DNA of 64,000 nt from Clostridia bacterium (GTDB taxonomy: Bacteria; Bacillota; Clostridia; Christensenellales; Borkfalkiaceae): contig JAFTKX010000006.1 in the NCBI GenBank assembly GCA_017453045.1, positions 1 to 64,000 on the forward strand, written 5' to 3'. This document shows positions 18,241 through 27,860 of the stretch, in pieces. Numbering within the stretch: position 1 is the first letter of the stretch; the number at the start of each line of letters is the position of its first letter. Under the pieces are notes generated by a model, which did no database searches, had not been told where the DNA came from, and saw nothing but the letters and a program-made list of their open reading frames with translations. Position numbers and translations under genes: made by a program.

Positions 18241-19272
18241 TTACCTGTTAGTCAATATACTTTCTAATATTTTTCCTACGTTTTCCAAAACGGCAACGAC
18301 CTTTTGATAGTCCATTCTGATAGGTCCTATTACGCCGTAAGTCCCTATCTTTACGCCGTTTGCGGAATAAGTTGCAGTAACGAGCGAACAATCGTCGGGA
18401 ATTTCCTCGTATCCGTCAGTACCGATTTTAACGTTTATCTTTATATCTCTACCGTCGCCCGATAAAAGAGTCATAACCTTGTCTTTTTGGGTTACTACCG
18501 ATAAAAAGTTCTTAATTTTATTTATGTCTGCGTATTCGGGATGATTTAAAATCTTATCTTGTCCTTCCATAACGACGTCAGACTCCTTAACGGTCATATA
18601 AACTTTAAGGGCTTCGACAAGATTTAAGAAAATGTTTTTATAGCCTGCAAATTCGCTACTTATGTCGTCTTTTATACTGCAAATTTCTTCAAAACTTCTT
18701 CCCGAACAAAGTTTTCCTAACACCGTTTCGGCTTCGACTAACTGTTCGTCGGTCATGCTTTCGGGCACGTTAATATAATTGTCTTTTAAAAGTCGCCTTT
18801 CGGTAACGATTAAAACGAGCGCCGTATCAGGCTTAAAACGGAAAAATTTGATTACGTTTATCTTTTCGCCAACGTCGGGACTTACAACGCCAACCGACGT
18901 TAAAGAGGTAAGTTCGCTTATAATTTTAGTAGTGTTTTTGATAACTTCTTCTAAATTGTCCGCCTTTTCAAGAAAAATTTTCTTAATATAGTCAAGTTCT
19001 TTATCGCTTAACTTATCTTTTACCATAAGGTCGCTTACGTAAAGTTTATACGCTTCCGCCGACGGAACTCTACCCGACGAAGTGTGAAGTTGGGTTAAAT
19101 AACCCAGTTCTTCCAAAGCCGAAAGTTCGTTTCTTACCGTTGCCGAACTTATGTTGGATAAATGCCTTTCGGTAAGACTCTTTGACGAAACGGGTACGGC
19201 AGTTTCTATATAATCGTCAACGACGTACTGTAAAATCTTTTTCTTCCTTTCGGAAAGTTCCATACTTGGCAC
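18241..19272 (-). CDS. hrcA: Heat-inducible transcription repressor HrcA
   Basis: 343-aa repressor of class I heat-shock genes. N-terminal winged helix (LSERKKKILQYVVDDYIE, SSATVRNELSALEELGYL), HTSSGRVPS hinge, GAF-like core and C-terminal PIRMDYQKVVAVLENVGKIL. It binds the CIRCE element just upstream of its own gene and is itself folded with chaperonin help. First gene of the operon. Confidence 0.97.
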   Translation of the reverse strand: MPSMELSERKKKILQYVVDDYIETAVPVSSKSLTERHLSNISSATVRNELSALEELGYLTQLHTSSGRVPSAEAYKLYVSDLMVKDKLSDKELDYIKKIFLEKADNLEEVIKNTTKIISELTSLTSVGVVSPDVGEKINVIKFFRFKPDTALVLIVTERRLLKDNYINVPESMTDEQLVEAETVLGKLCSGRSFEEICSIKDDISSEFAGYKNIFLNLVEALKVYMTVKESDVVMEGQDKILNHPEYADINKIKNFLSVVTQKDKVMTLLSGDGRDIKINVKIGTDGYEEIPDDCSLVTATYSANGVKIGTYGVIGPIRMDYQKVVAVLENVGKILESILTNR

Positions 19273-19288
19273 TCCTTGGTTTTGTTTG

Positions 19289-19315
19289 TTAGCACTCTTT
19301 TGGGCTGACTGCTAA
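19289..19315 (-). promoter_or_regulatory. CIRCE operator (HrcA binding site)
   Basis: TTAGCACTC, 9 bases, GACTGCTAA: one mismatch from the consensus TTAGCACTC-N9-GAGTGCTAA. It lies 16 bases before the hrcA start codon and just downstream of the promoter at 19326-19354, the expected place for HrcA autorepression. Confidence 0.93.
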
Positions 19316-19325
19316 TTTCAGCCTT

Positions 19326-19354
19326 ATTATAGAATATATTTCCATCTTTGTCAA
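19326..19354 (-). promoter_or_regulatory. Sigma-A promoter of the hrcA operon
   Basis: On the minus strand TTGACA (19349-19354), 17-base spacer, TATAAT (19326-19331): exact consensus in both boxes. The predicted start falls at the edge of CIRCE. Confidence 0.9.
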
Positions 19355-19484
19355 CTTTAGAACTGCATTTTTAAAAAATTTTTTTTATCTTCTGCATTTA
19401 AGCAACTTTATAGTATATTTTAGGTTAATTTTGGCAAAATTTTATAAAAGCGTTGGCTTAACAAATATATAAAGGAGCATAAAT

Positions 19485-20030
19485 ATGAAAGCGACAGGAA
19501 TTGTAAGAAGAATCGACGTTTTAGGTCGGGTTGTTATTCCAAAGGAAATACGAAAAATTTTTAACGTATCCGAAGGCGACCCCGTGGAAATTTTTACCGA
19601 AAAAGACGGAATAATTTTAAGAAAATACTCTCCCCTTTCCAACATGGACGGGCTTGCAGACGAAATGGCTTACGCCTTATTTTCAAAAACGGGCAAATGC
19701 GTTTATATAACCGATAAAGACACCTACGTTTCTGCAAGCGGAAATTGCGTTAAAGATCTTTTGGGTAGACGACTTACAAGCAAATTGATTAGACTTATCG
19801 CCGATAGGCAAACGCTAATCAATAATTTTGAAGTAGGAAAAACCACCGTTCCGCTTGACGGGGAAGAAGGATTTGGCTACTGTAATCAACTGGTTATACC
19901 TATCGTTTGTAAAGACGAAGGCGTTGGCTCGATAATTTTGTGCAGTAGAGATAAAAGTGAACAAATCACTTTAAAAGACGTCGACCTTGCAGAACTTGCG
20001 TGCTCGGTGCTTGCGGGAAGATTTAGATGA
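19485..20030 (+). CDS. spoVT: Stage V sporulation regulator SpoVT
   Basis: 181-aa AbrB-family transcription factor. N-terminal swapped-hairpin DNA-binding domain (MKATGIVRRIDVLGRVVIPKEIRK) with the nearly invariant SpoVT sequence, then a GAF domain. In Bacillus it tunes late forespore genes. Its presence argues for an endospore-forming lineage. Overlaps the next gene by 4 bases (ATGA). Confidence 0.93.
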   Translation: MKATGIVRRIDVLGRVVIPKEIRKIFNVSEGDPVEIFTEKDGIILRKYSPLSNMDGLADEMAYALFSKTGKCVYITDKDTYVSASGNCVKDLLGRRLTSKLIRLIADRQTLINNFEVGKTTVPLDGEEGFGYCNQLVIPIVCKDEGVGSIILCSRDKSEQITLKDVDLAELACSVLAGRFR

Positions 20031-21436
20031 TAGGCGACGATTTAAAAATTGAAAATTCTACGATCAAAAAAAATAAATTTTCAAAGCAAAAAGACGGACT
20101 GCTAAAAGGGGCGAGTATCTTGGCTATAGGCGGACTTATAACCAAAATTTTAGGCGCGTTTTACCGCATTCCTTTAACGTCGCTACTCGGCACGGAAGGT
20201 CTTGGCGTGTACCAAACTGCGTTTCCCGTATACTGTTTACTTCTAACGTTTTCGTCTACGGGAGTACCGTCGGCTATTGCAAAACTCGTTTCAAGCGGTT
20301 ACGGAGAAAACGGCGTGCTTAAAAAATCTCTTTCTCTGTTTATACCGATAGGTTTACTCGGCAGTTTAATTATGTGCCTTTTCTCATTTAAAATATCAGC
20401 CATGCAGGGAAACGAACGCGCTACGCTGTCGTACGTTTTTTTGTCGCCGTCGGTTTTTTTAGTGTCGGTAATTTCTTGTTTAAGGGGCTATTTTCAAGGC
20501 AAACTGAACATGCTACCGACTGCGATTTCGCAAATAACCGAGCAAGCGGTAAAACTTACCGTTGGTCTTTTGCTATGCTTTTATATTAAAGGTTCGCCGT
20601 CGGTTAAAGGCGCGCTCGCTTGTCTTGCCGTAACGGTTAGCGAAATTGTAACGCTAATTTATCTTTCGTTAAGATTTCGCCTTGACGGAAATCCGCGTGG
20701 AAACACCTTCGTTTTGTCGTATAAACGACTTATAGGCACACTTTTGCCCATTTCTTTATCTACTCTTATAATTCCGCTTGCAAGGGTTTTCGACAGTTTT
20801 ACAATCGTTAATATTATCGGAGATTACACCCAAAACGCCACTGCCCTTTACGGTATTTATACGGGTAGCGTAGAGTCCGTAGTAAGCGTTCCCGTTGCCG
20901 TTTGCTACGGCGTTGCGGTTTCGGCGTTACCGCAAATTTCGTCGTCTTTAAAAAAGGGTAATATTCTATCGGTGAAAGACAAACTTTTAAAAGCCTTTTC
21001 CCTTACGATATTTTTAGCAAGCGTTTCGGGGCTGTTTTTATTTTCTTTTTCGCAAACAGTTACTAAAATGCTGTTTGGCGGACTTTCAGAAAGCGAACGA
21101 AAAATTACCGCGTCGCTTTTATCCTTAGCCTTTTTTACAGTAGTTGGGCTTTCGCTAAACCAAACTCTTTCGTCGTGTTTAATCGCGCTTGGCAAACCGT
21201 TTGCCCCCTGCGTTTTTTCAACCGCCGGCGTTTTAATTAAATTTATTATGCAATTATTTTTATTAAAAAATCCTAAAATAAATATTTTTGGCGTTTTATA
21301 TTCGGATATTACTTGTTATTTTGTTGCAGTTTTTTTGAATTTGTTATATATTATTTATATCTTGTATAAAGAGAGAGCGAGCGATGAAAATAACTTTAGT
21401 TGGAATAGGAATTCAAGCGGGCGACCTTTCGCTTAA
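20027..21436 (+). CDS. SpoVB/MurJ-like polysaccharide flippase
   Basis: 469-aa membrane protein of the MOP superfamily with about 14 hydrophobic segments. The N-terminal GASILAIGGLITKILGAFYR and PLTSLLGTEGLGVYQ are typical of SpoVB/YabM-type flippases. It probably flips lipid-linked envelope or cortex precursors across the membrane. The spoVT-spoVB-mazG (yabN) order matches the Firmicutes yab cluster. Its last 53 bases overlap the start of mazG in another frame. Confidence 0.88.
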   Translation: MIGDDLKIENSTIKKNKFSKQKDGLLKGASILAIGGLITKILGAFYRIPLTSLLGTEGLGVYQTAFPVYCLLLTFSSTGVPSAIAKLVSSGYGENGVLKKSLSLFIPIGLLGSLIMCLFSFKISAMQGNERATLSYVFLSPSVFLVSVISCLRGYFQGKLNMLPTAISQITEQAVKLTVGLLLCFYIKGSPSVKGALACLAVTVSEIVTLIYLSLRFRLDGNPRGNTFVLSYKRLIGTLLPISLSTLIIPLARVFDSFTIVNIIGDYTQNATALYGIYTGSVESVVSVPVAVCYGVAVSALPQISSSLKKGNILSVKDKLLKAFSLTIFLASVSGLFLFSFSQTVTKMLFGGLSESERKITASLLSLAFFTVVGLSLNQTLSSCLIALGKPFAPCVFSTAGVLIKFIMQLFLLKNPKINIFGVLYSDITCYFVAVFLNLLYIIYILYKERASDENNFSWNRNSSGRPFA

Positions 21437-22790
21437 AGGCTATCAGGCTATAAAAAACGGTCAAAGAGTTTTGCTTAGAACCGCGCTTTCGGTTGCAGGC
21501 AAAAGCGTTTTAGAACTTGACGAAAAAATCGAGCCGTTAGATTATATTTACCAAAAATCAAAAAATTTCGATACCCTTTCAAAAAATTTGGCAAAGTCAG
21601 TATTAGACGCGAGTAAAAATCAAGACGTAGTTTATCTCGTAGACGGCAACGTAACCGACGACGTTTCGTGTTCGATTATTTTACGAAAAAGAAAGAACGT
21701 CGAAGTAATTGCAGGCGTTTCAAAAGCCGATTATCTCTTTTCGCAAATAGGCGTGTCGGGCGGTTTTTCGGCGTGCTCTGCATACGATATAAAAAACTTC
21801 TCTTTTTCGCTTCCGCTCGCCGTTTACGACGTCGATAATCAATTCGTTGCAAGTGAAGTAAAACTTGCCCTTGCAGACCGTTTTGGCGACGAAATACCCG
21901 TCTATAAGTTCAAAAACGGCTCTTTTTCAAAAATGAAACTATACGAGTTCGACTTTGAAAACGACTTTGATTATTCGTCGGCAATCGTCGTAGATAAACT
22001 TGATCTTATACAAAAAACGAGATTTGATTTTGACGATTTACATACTATAGTATCCGTTCTACGCTCTGAAAACGGTTGTCCTTGGGATAGAGCACAAACC
22101 AAAGAAAGCATTAGAAAAGACATTTTAGAAGAAGCCTACGAACTCGTAGACACGATAAACCGAAATGACGAAGACGGTATGCTCGAAGAATCGGGCGATT
22201 TGATTTTACAGTCGGTATTTTCTTCCATGTTTGCCGAAGAAAGAAACTCTTTTACCGTAAGAGACGTACTCAGCGGAATTTGCTCTAAACTTATCCAAAG
22301 GCATACTCATATCTTTGGAGCGGACAAGGCGTCAAGCGCCGAAAACGCCCTCGACATTTGGGAAAAGAATAAACAAAAGGAAAAAGGTTTTGAAAACGGC
22401 GGAGAATATCTTGATTCCGTTCCAAAAAACTTCCCCGCTCTTATGAGAGCCCAAAAAGTCGGTTCGAGAGCAAAAAAATACAATATGGATTTTGAAGACG
22501 CTTTAGCAGTTTTCGACAAGGTAACCGAAGAACTTTTGGAAGTTAAAGAATGCCTTGACAAAAACGATATTTCTCATCTTGCTGAAGAACTTGGCGACCT
22601 TTTGTTTGCCGTGGTAAGTTTAGCAAGACTTTCGGGGCTTGAAAGCGAAGAAATTTTAAATCTTTCTACTGAAAAATTTATTCAAAGATTTAAAAAAGCC
22701 GAACGTCTTATTTTAAACGACGGAAAAAATATGAAAGAACTCTCTCCAAAAGAGATTGACGATTACTACAATGCTACTAAAAGAAATTAA
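21384..22790 (+). CDS. mazG: YabN: tetrapyrrole-methylase/MazG fusion
   Basis: 468-aa two-domain protein. Residues 1-210 are a degenerate SAM-dependent tetrapyrrole methylase domain (MKITLVGIGIQAGDLSLKG), and 225-460 hold two MazG nucleotide pyrophosphohydrolase modules (ENGCPWDRAQTKESIR, LEEAYELVDTI, and a second with AEELGDLLFAVV). It hydrolyses aberrant NTPs. The start overlaps the flippase gene; an AGAGAGAGCG site precedes the ATG. Its 3' end overlaps dusB. Confidence 0.93.
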   Translation: MKITLVGIGIQAGDLSLKGYQAIKNGQRVLLRTALSVAGKSVLELDEKIEPLDYIYQKSKNFDTLSKNLAKSVLDASKNQDVVYLVDGNVTDDVSCSIILRKRKNVEVIAGVSKADYLFSQIGVSGGFSACSAYDIKNFSFSLPLAVYDVDNQFVASEVKLALADRFGDEIPVYKFKNGSFSKMKLYEFDFENDFDYSSAIVVDKLDLIQKTRFDFDDLHTIVSVLRSENGCPWDRAQTKESIRKDILEEAYELVDTINRNDEDGMLEESGDLILQSVFSSMFAEERNSFTVRDVLSGICSKLIQRHTHIFGADKASSAENALDIWEKNKQKEKGFENGGEYLDSVPKNFPALMRAQKVGSRAKKYNMDFEDALAVFDKVTEELLEVKECLDKNDISHLAEELGDLLFAVVSLARLSGLESEEILNLSTEKFIQRFKKAERLILNDGKNMKELSPKEIDDYYNATKRN

Positions 22791-23712
22791 AATAGGCAAT
22801 ATAACCACGCCGAACAACTTGTTCCTTGCGCCACTCGCGGGGTTTTCCGATTTTGCTATGCGACAAATTTGTTTAAACTTCGGCGCGGGACTTACCTTTA
22901 CCGAAATGGTAAGTTGCAAGGGGCTTTTATACGACAACGAAAACACTAAAGATTTGCTTTACTGCTCCCAAGACGAAAAGATAAAATGCGCGCAAATTTT
23001 TGGAAACGACCCGTATATTATGCGTAGGGCGATTGAAAGTCAAGCCCTTTCCGCGTTTGATATTATCGACGTCAATTTCGGTTGTCCTATGCCAAAGATT
23101 TTTAATAACGGAGAAGGTAGCGCACTCCTTCAAAACCCGTCGCTTGCTGAAAAAATCGTTTACGAGTGTTCAAAAAGCGGTAAGCCTATTACCTGTAAAA
23201 TCAGAATAGGAATAACCGACGGGCAATACGTTACGGAAGACGTTGTAAAAGCAGTCGTAAACGGTGGCGCGCAGATGGTTACCGTACACGGCAGAACGAG
23301 AGATAAAATTTACGCGGGCGAAGTAAATTACGCCGAAATTGCAAAGGCTAAAAAAGTTTCTTCAGTACCCGTAATTGCAAACGGCGGAATATTTACTCCC
23401 GACGACGCTGAAAAGATGATAAACGAAACGGGAGCGGACGGAATTATGATTGCTCGCGGAGCGTTAGAGCGTCCTTGGATTTTTGCCGAACTTTTGGGAA
23501 AAGACGTTAAAATTAGCAAGAAAGAGTTGATTAACGAACATATAGACCGACTTTTGACGAGATTTGACGATAAAACCGTTTCGGTTATTTTTAGAAAACA
23601 ACTCTGTTTATACCTTAAAGGCGAGAAAAACTCCGCCGAACTTAAACAAAAACTTTTTACATACAAAGACGTTAAATCTATAAAACTTGCAATTAACGAT
23701 TTTTTCAATTAA
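22771..23712 (+). CDS. dusB: tRNA-dihydrouridine synthase
   Basis: 313-aa FMN enzyme reducing U to dihydrouridine in tRNA D-loops. Motifs: APLAGFSDFAMRQ, catalytic-Cys NFGCPMPKI, GEGSALLQNP, VTVHGRTRDKIYAG and FMN-binding NGGIFTPDDAEK / GIMIARGALERPW. The ATG at 22771 is preferred to an upstream TTG because alignment begins at LLKEIKIGNI. It overlaps mazG by 20 bases, suggesting coupling. Confidence 0.93.
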   Translation: MLLKEIKIGNITTPNNLFLAPLAGFSDFAMRQICLNFGAGLTFTEMVSCKGLLYDNENTKDLLYCSQDEKIKCAQIFGNDPYIMRRAIESQALSAFDIIDVNFGCPMPKIFNNGEGSALLQNPSLAEKIVYECSKSGKPITCKIRIGITDGQYVTEDVVKAVVNGGAQMVTVHGRTRDKIYAGEVNYAEIAKAKKVSSVPVIANGGIFTPDDAEKMINETGADGIMIARGALERPWIFAELLGKDVKISKKELINEHIDRLLTRFDDKTVSVIFRKQLCLYLKGEKNSAELKQKLFTYKDVKSIKLAINDFFN

Positions 23713-23757
23713 CAAATTTTTACCCTTTCAAATATTATAAAAAAAGGGGATTTTTAA

Positions 23758-24399
23758 TTGAAAATAAAAGTTGATTACGAAAACAAACTGCCGATTGAAA
23801 AAGATTTGATAGGCGATTTCGACCTGTTTATAAACGGCTTTAACGACTGCGAGAAAATTAAATACGGCAAAGAGTTAAGCGGACAATCTCAAACGCTAAA
23901 AGGTCTTTGCGCTTTATCCGCAAAGTTTTCAAAACCCGTAATTTCGGCGTTTGATACCGATAATTACGGCGTGCTTAAAAAGTCCGTCGGAGTGTTTGAA
24001 AAAGGCAAACTGCTCGGAATTTGCGACGCGTCGCAAATAATTGAAAATTTCGACTATCTACCGGGTAGCAGTTGTAAATTGTACGACTTGAGCGTTGGAA
24101 AAATTGGAATAGCAGTACAAGACGATTTGTTTTCGTTTAACCTTTTTAAATCGCTTGCCGTTTGCGGAGCGGAAATTATAATTTGTCTTACCGATTTTTC
24201 TAAAAAGGAAATTCAGTCAATTTTAATTCGCGCTTATTCTTTTCTACTCGGCATGCCGATAATTTTGACTTACAAAGGCGGTTGTTTCGTTTCGGACGTA
24301 AAAGGAAATTTAAATAAAAAAACCGACGGCGAAATTTATCAAGTTTTACCAAACTTTGAATTTGTTTTAAAAACGACTAAAACCCGTATTCGCAAATAA
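23758..24399 (+). CDS. Nitrilase-superfamily-like protein lacking catalytic Cys
   Basis: 213-aa protein using a TTG start with GGGGA about 8 bases upstream. The second half follows the carbon-nitrogen hydrolase fold (GKIGIAVQDDLFSFNLFKSL, CGAEIIICLTDF, then a strand-helix before IILTYKGG). Where active nitrilases carry the nucleophile in G(V/I)xxCYD, this protein has AVQDD, so the catalytic Cys is gone. It is also shorter than typical amidohydrolases (250-300 aa). Likely a pseudo-enzyme or highly diverged member; function unknown. Confidence 0.55.
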   Translation: MKIKVDYENKLPIEKDLIGDFDLFINGFNDCEKIKYGKELSGQSQTLKGLCALSAKFSKPVISAFDTDNYGVLKKSVGVFEKGKLLGICDASQIIENFDYLPGSSCKLYDLSVGKIGIAVQDDLFSFNLFKSLAVCGAEIIICLTDFSKKEIQSILIRAYSFLLGMPIILTYKGGCFVSDVKGNLNKKTDGEIYQVLPNFEFVLKTTKTRIRK

Positions 24400-24456
24400 A
24401 AATGGGCTATAAGTCGATTATTAGCAATTATTACAAAAATTAGGAGATTACTAAAG

Positions 24457-24951
24457 ATGTTTCATATCGTTTTAGTCGAGCCTGAAATTCCACAAAATAC
24501 CGGCAACGTATCAAGAACTTGCGCCGCTACGCATAGCGTTTTACATCTCGTTCGTCCGCTTGGTTTTGAAATCACAGACAAAAATTTAAAAAGAGCGGGA
24601 CTTGACTACTGGCAATATTTAGACGTTAGATATTACGACAGTTTTCAAGAACTTTTAGATAAGTATTACGACGGGACGAACTTTTACTTTATGTCAACCA
24701 AAGGCGCGAAAGTTTATTCGGACGCCAAATTTAAAGACGGCAATTTTTTAATTTTTGGAAAAGAGTCGCACGGATTACCAGAACCGTTACTTAAAGAACA
24801 TTACGATAAAACTTTACGAATTCCGATGTGGCAAGATTTAAGAAGTTTAAACCTTTCAAACTCCGTCGCTCTTACCCTTTACGAAGCGCTCAGACAAAAC
24901 GGTTTTGAAGGACTTAACGGCGAAGGTCATTTAACGGGTAGAAAAGACTAA
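24457..24951 (+). CDS. trmL: tRNA (cytidine(34)-2'-O)-methyltransferase TrmL
   Basis: 164-aa SPOUT methyltransferase acting on the wobble base of tRNA-Leu. Signatures: HIVLVEPEIPQNTGNVSRTC at the N-terminus, FGKESHGLPEPLL and IPMWQDLRSLNLSNSVAL forming the trefoil-knot SAM pocket. Normal family length. Confidence 0.96.
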   Translation: MFHIVLVEPEIPQNTGNVSRTCAATHSVLHLVRPLGFEITDKNLKRAGLDYWQYLDVRYYDSFQELLDKYYDGTNFYFMSTKGAKVYSDAKFKDGNFLIFGKESHGLPEPLLKEHYDKTLRIPMWQDLRSLNLSNSVALTLYEALRQNGFEGLNGEGHLTGRKD

Positions 24952-24961
24952 GGAGAAAAAG

Positions 24962-25645
24962 ATGAATTATCATATAGGAACTATGCTTATAGACGAAAAT
25001 TTCGACGGTAAATGCGACTGCCCGCTTTGCAGAATTAAAGCGAGAGTCGACCAAAGGCTTACCGAATCGTATCTTGGCGAAGGCGTTATGGAAGACAATA
25101 CGAGAGCCGAAGTAAACAAACTCGGTTTTTGCGACCATCACTACTCTTTACTTTTTGCGTCGCGTTCTAAACTCGGTTTGGCTTTGCAGATTTCAACAAG
25201 ACTAAACACCGTACTCAAAGAAATTAAACTTCCCAAAAACGCTAAAGAAGCCAAAAAACAAGGCGATGCAGTTTTAAAACTCAACGAAACTTGCGTCGTT
25301 TGTAAATACCTTGACGAACATATGATTCGCTACTACAAAACGGTTGCCCAAGTATATCAAAACGTTGCAAGTTTTAAAGACAGACTTTTGGCAACCCACG
25401 GTTTTTGTTTAGAGCATTACGCCGTACTTTTAAAGTATTCTTCGTGCGCAGGCGGAAAGCAAAAGGAATATTTAGCCGACCTTTATACAGTTCAAATCAA
25501 GAGAATTGAGCAACTTAAAAAAGACGTTGACGAATTTACCTATCATCACGATTATAGGCAAGTAAACAATCCTTTATCTCAAGGCGCAAAAGACTGTTTA
25601 AAAGAAACTTCTAACCTTTTCTACGGCGATAAATTTAAAATTTAA
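24962..25645 (+). CDS. DUF6062-like cysteine-rich protein
   Basis: 227-aa soluble protein, 10 bases after trmL. It has paired Cys/His motifs: CDCPLCRIK near residue 19, GFCDHHY near 58, CVVCKYL near 111 and GFCLEHY near 153. This is the layout I associate with the DUF6062 family of Clostridia, probably a metal-binding protein. Function unknown. Co-transcribed with trmL and followed by a terminator. Confidence 0.75.
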   Translation: MNYHIGTMLIDENFDGKCDCPLCRIKARVDQRLTESYLGEGVMEDNTRAEVNKLGFCDHHYSLLFASRSKLGLALQISTRLNTVLKEIKLPKNAKEAKKQGDAVLKLNETCVVCKYLDEHMIRYYKTVAQVYQNVASFKDRLLATHGFCLEHYAVLLKYSSCAGGKQKEYLADLYTVQIKRIEQLKKDVDEFTYHHDYRQVNNPLSQGAKDCLKETSNLFYGDKFKI

Positions 25646-25688
25646 AAAGTGTGGCATTAATACCCAGTTACTAATACCACACTTTTTA
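25646..25688 (+). terminator. Terminator after the DUF6062 gene
   Basis: AAAGTGTGGCATTA, a loop, then TAATACCACACTTTTT, directly after the stop codon. Confidence 0.85.
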
Positions 25689-25761
25689 TACAATTAGGCA
25701 TATCTAATCCTCCATTTATTTTGTTATTCAACATCTTTAAATTTCTTTTTGTTGTAATTTG

Positions 25762-25790
25762 TTGATTTTTAATAAATTATTCGTTATACT
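25762..25790 (+). promoter_or_regulatory. Promoter of the NACHT-like gene
   Basis: TTGATT (25762-25767), 17-base spacer, TATACT (25785-25790), ending 30 bases before the ATG at 25821. Confidence 0.65.
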
Positions 25791-25820
25791 ATAGTAGTGT
25801 TTCTACTCGGGGGAAAATTT

Positions 25821-27860
25821 ATGCTTAAGATTATTGATTCTCTTTTAAATTTAATTCATTTCGGCCTTACTAAACTTTCTAAACAAACTGAAGAACAAAT
25901 TAAAGCACAGGAATATTTATACAAAACCTATCTTACACAAAAAAATAAAGCTTTCGCTTCAAATGCTGATTTTTTTAAATTGTTTATAGATAACTCTAAA
26001 AGCACGACTATTAAACTTTTTTCAAAAAATATTCCTCTATACAATGTTGCAGATAATTCAAAAAGAAAGGTTTCCTTGCATAAACTTTCTCAAAATTATT
26101 TAATTATTGGAGAAGGTGGATCTGGAAAGTCGTCACTTTTATATAACGCTTTTTCCAAGCAGCCATATTTCAAACATTGGAGTTTAATTTTATTTTTCAG
26201 CGCTCAAGACATACTTAACAGCACTAAAGATACATTCGATAAAATTTTGGACAACGTAAAAACAATACTACCCAGAAAATTAACTGTGTACTTTGATTCA
26301 GTTGATGAAATTGGAGAAACTTTTAAAACCAAAAAAGAACTAATTGTATCTTTCATAAACGATCTTTTTTCATCTTGTAAAAATCCTCCTTTTATTCGTG
26401 TTTCATGTAGAAAAAATTTTGCAGACAAGTTCCATGTAAAAAAATATTTTTTCCCAAACGAGATAGGAATAAAATTTACTTGCTACGAAATACAGGACTG
26501 GGACTCTTCATCTCTTGAATCAATTGTTCTTTCCCTATCCAAAAAGAAAGGTTTTTTAAAAATAGTAAACACCCAAAAGAAAGGACTCATGTTGAAATCT
26601 ACAGTTAGAGAAATAAAAAGCAATAAAGGACACTATTTTAATGGAGATAAAGCTTATATAAATAATCCTCTCTTACTTATGCTTTTTATTTACTTACAAA
26701 TTTTTAGTGAGTCCAGTTTATGTCATATAAACCGATTTTATTTATTTGATCAATTCGTACACTCATTAATTGATACATATACTTCTCAACAGCAAATAGA
26801 TCGAGATAAAATTAACATTTCAAACTCGATTAATTCTCTTGCAAAAATTGTTTTTAAATCATACAAAGATGGTAAACCTCTTAGAAAAAAAGATATTGAA
26901 TACTATGAACTATTCAAATGGTTGTTTAAAAATGCTGACCTTAGCCACATAATATTTATACATGCTAGATTTTTTGAATATTTTATTGCAAAATACTATT
27001 TTGAAAGTTTAATTGCCTTTGACGCAAAAAATACTAGTATTTGCCCAAATGCAATTCGTGAAATCTTGTCAACACCATTTAATAATGATCATGCTGATAT
27101 GATTACAAGTGCAATCGATACCCAAACGGATAACAATTTATTAGCAAAAACCTTTCTTTGCTTTTATGGAAACATATTAAAAGAGTTAAAGGAACAAAAT
27201 AAAAATTCTAAAAATTTATTAATAATAAAAGAAATTATTTTTAGACTAGGCCGTTTCAATATTACAGATGATGGAATTTTAGCAGAAATTTCTTTAGTTT
27301 TAAAAAACTTGTATTACAGTTCAAGTGAGTCTTATGAAAATGTTTGCATAAAACGATGGTGTGCAATTAGTTCATCACTATTAGGATTTGAAGAAATTGA
27401 AATGGACTATGTTGAAAAAATGCTATTCCCCAAAGAAGACAACATGTACGATCTTGTAAACCGCTCAGAAACTCTTGTTTTTTACGGAGATATTAGCATT
27501 AACATTAAAAACTTTGTAGATACCGATCCTGAAAATTGCATCTCAAAAGCTTTATCTAAACGATTCGAGCGAATTAGCAAATACAATGAAACTGAATACT
27601 ACACACTGCTAAAAGCTTATACAAACGCAAAAGATGACCCTTTAAAGAACTATAGGTTTAGGCTTTTTGATTTAGCAACCATATATACTATGTTACGCTT
27701 TCACAAAATCTCTCTTTCACCCGAACAGATGCGTATTATAAGCAACTGTAGAATTGATTTTTGCGGTATACCAAGCAAAAGAAAGGAAATGTTAAAGCAA
27801 CTAAAAATAGCTCTAAAAAGTAATCCAATGCCTATATCAATAAAATTTCATAGGTTATAA
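25821..27860 (+). CDS. NACHT-like STAND P-loop NTPase
   Basis: 679-aa protein. Walker A is LIIGEGGSGKSS near residues 95-105. Walker B is LTVYFDSVDEIGE near 154-165, with the acidic DxxDE arrangement of NACHT NTPases. A winged-helix-like region (YINNPLLLMLFIYL) near 275 and an all-helical C-terminal half follow. The first 90 residues are helical without a known effector. The lone architecture, own promoter and terminator, and more AT-biased, less ACG/GAC-rich codon use than its neighbours suggest a horizontally acquired gene. Single-gene bacterial NACHT proteins are known anti-phage sensors; that role is inference here. The ATG at 25821 follows GGGGGAAAATTT. Confidence 0.75.
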   Translation: MLKIIDSLLNLIHFGLTKLSKQTEEQIKAQEYLYKTYLTQKNKAFASNADFFKLFIDNSKSTTIKLFSKNIPLYNVADNSKRKVSLHKLSQNYLIIGEGGSGKSSLLYNAFSKQPYFKHWSLILFFSAQDILNSTKDTFDKILDNVKTILPRKLTVYFDSVDEIGETFKTKKELIVSFINDLFSSCKNPPFIRVSCRKNFADKFHVKKYFFPNEIGIKFTCYEIQDWDSSSLESIVLSLSKKKGFLKIVNTQKKGLMLKSTVREIKSNKGHYFNGDKAYINNPLLLMLFIYLQIFSESSLCHINRFYLFDQFVHSLIDTYTSQQQIDRDKINISNSINSLAKIVFKSYKDGKPLRKKDIEYYELFKWLFKNADLSHIIFIHARFFEYFIAKYYFESLIAFDAKNTSICPNAIREILSTPFNNDHADMITSAIDTQTDNNLLAKTFLCFYGNILKELKEQNKNSKNLLIIKEIIFRLGRFNITDDGILAEISLVLKNLYYSSSESYENVCIKRWCAISSSLLGFEEIEMDYVEKMLFPKEDNMYDLVNRSETLVFYGDISINIKNFVDTDPENCISKALSKRFERISKYNETEYYTLLKAYTNAKDDPLKNYRFRLFDLATIYTMLRFHKISLSPEQMRIISNCRIDFCGIPSKRKEMLKQLKIALKSNPMPISIKFHRL

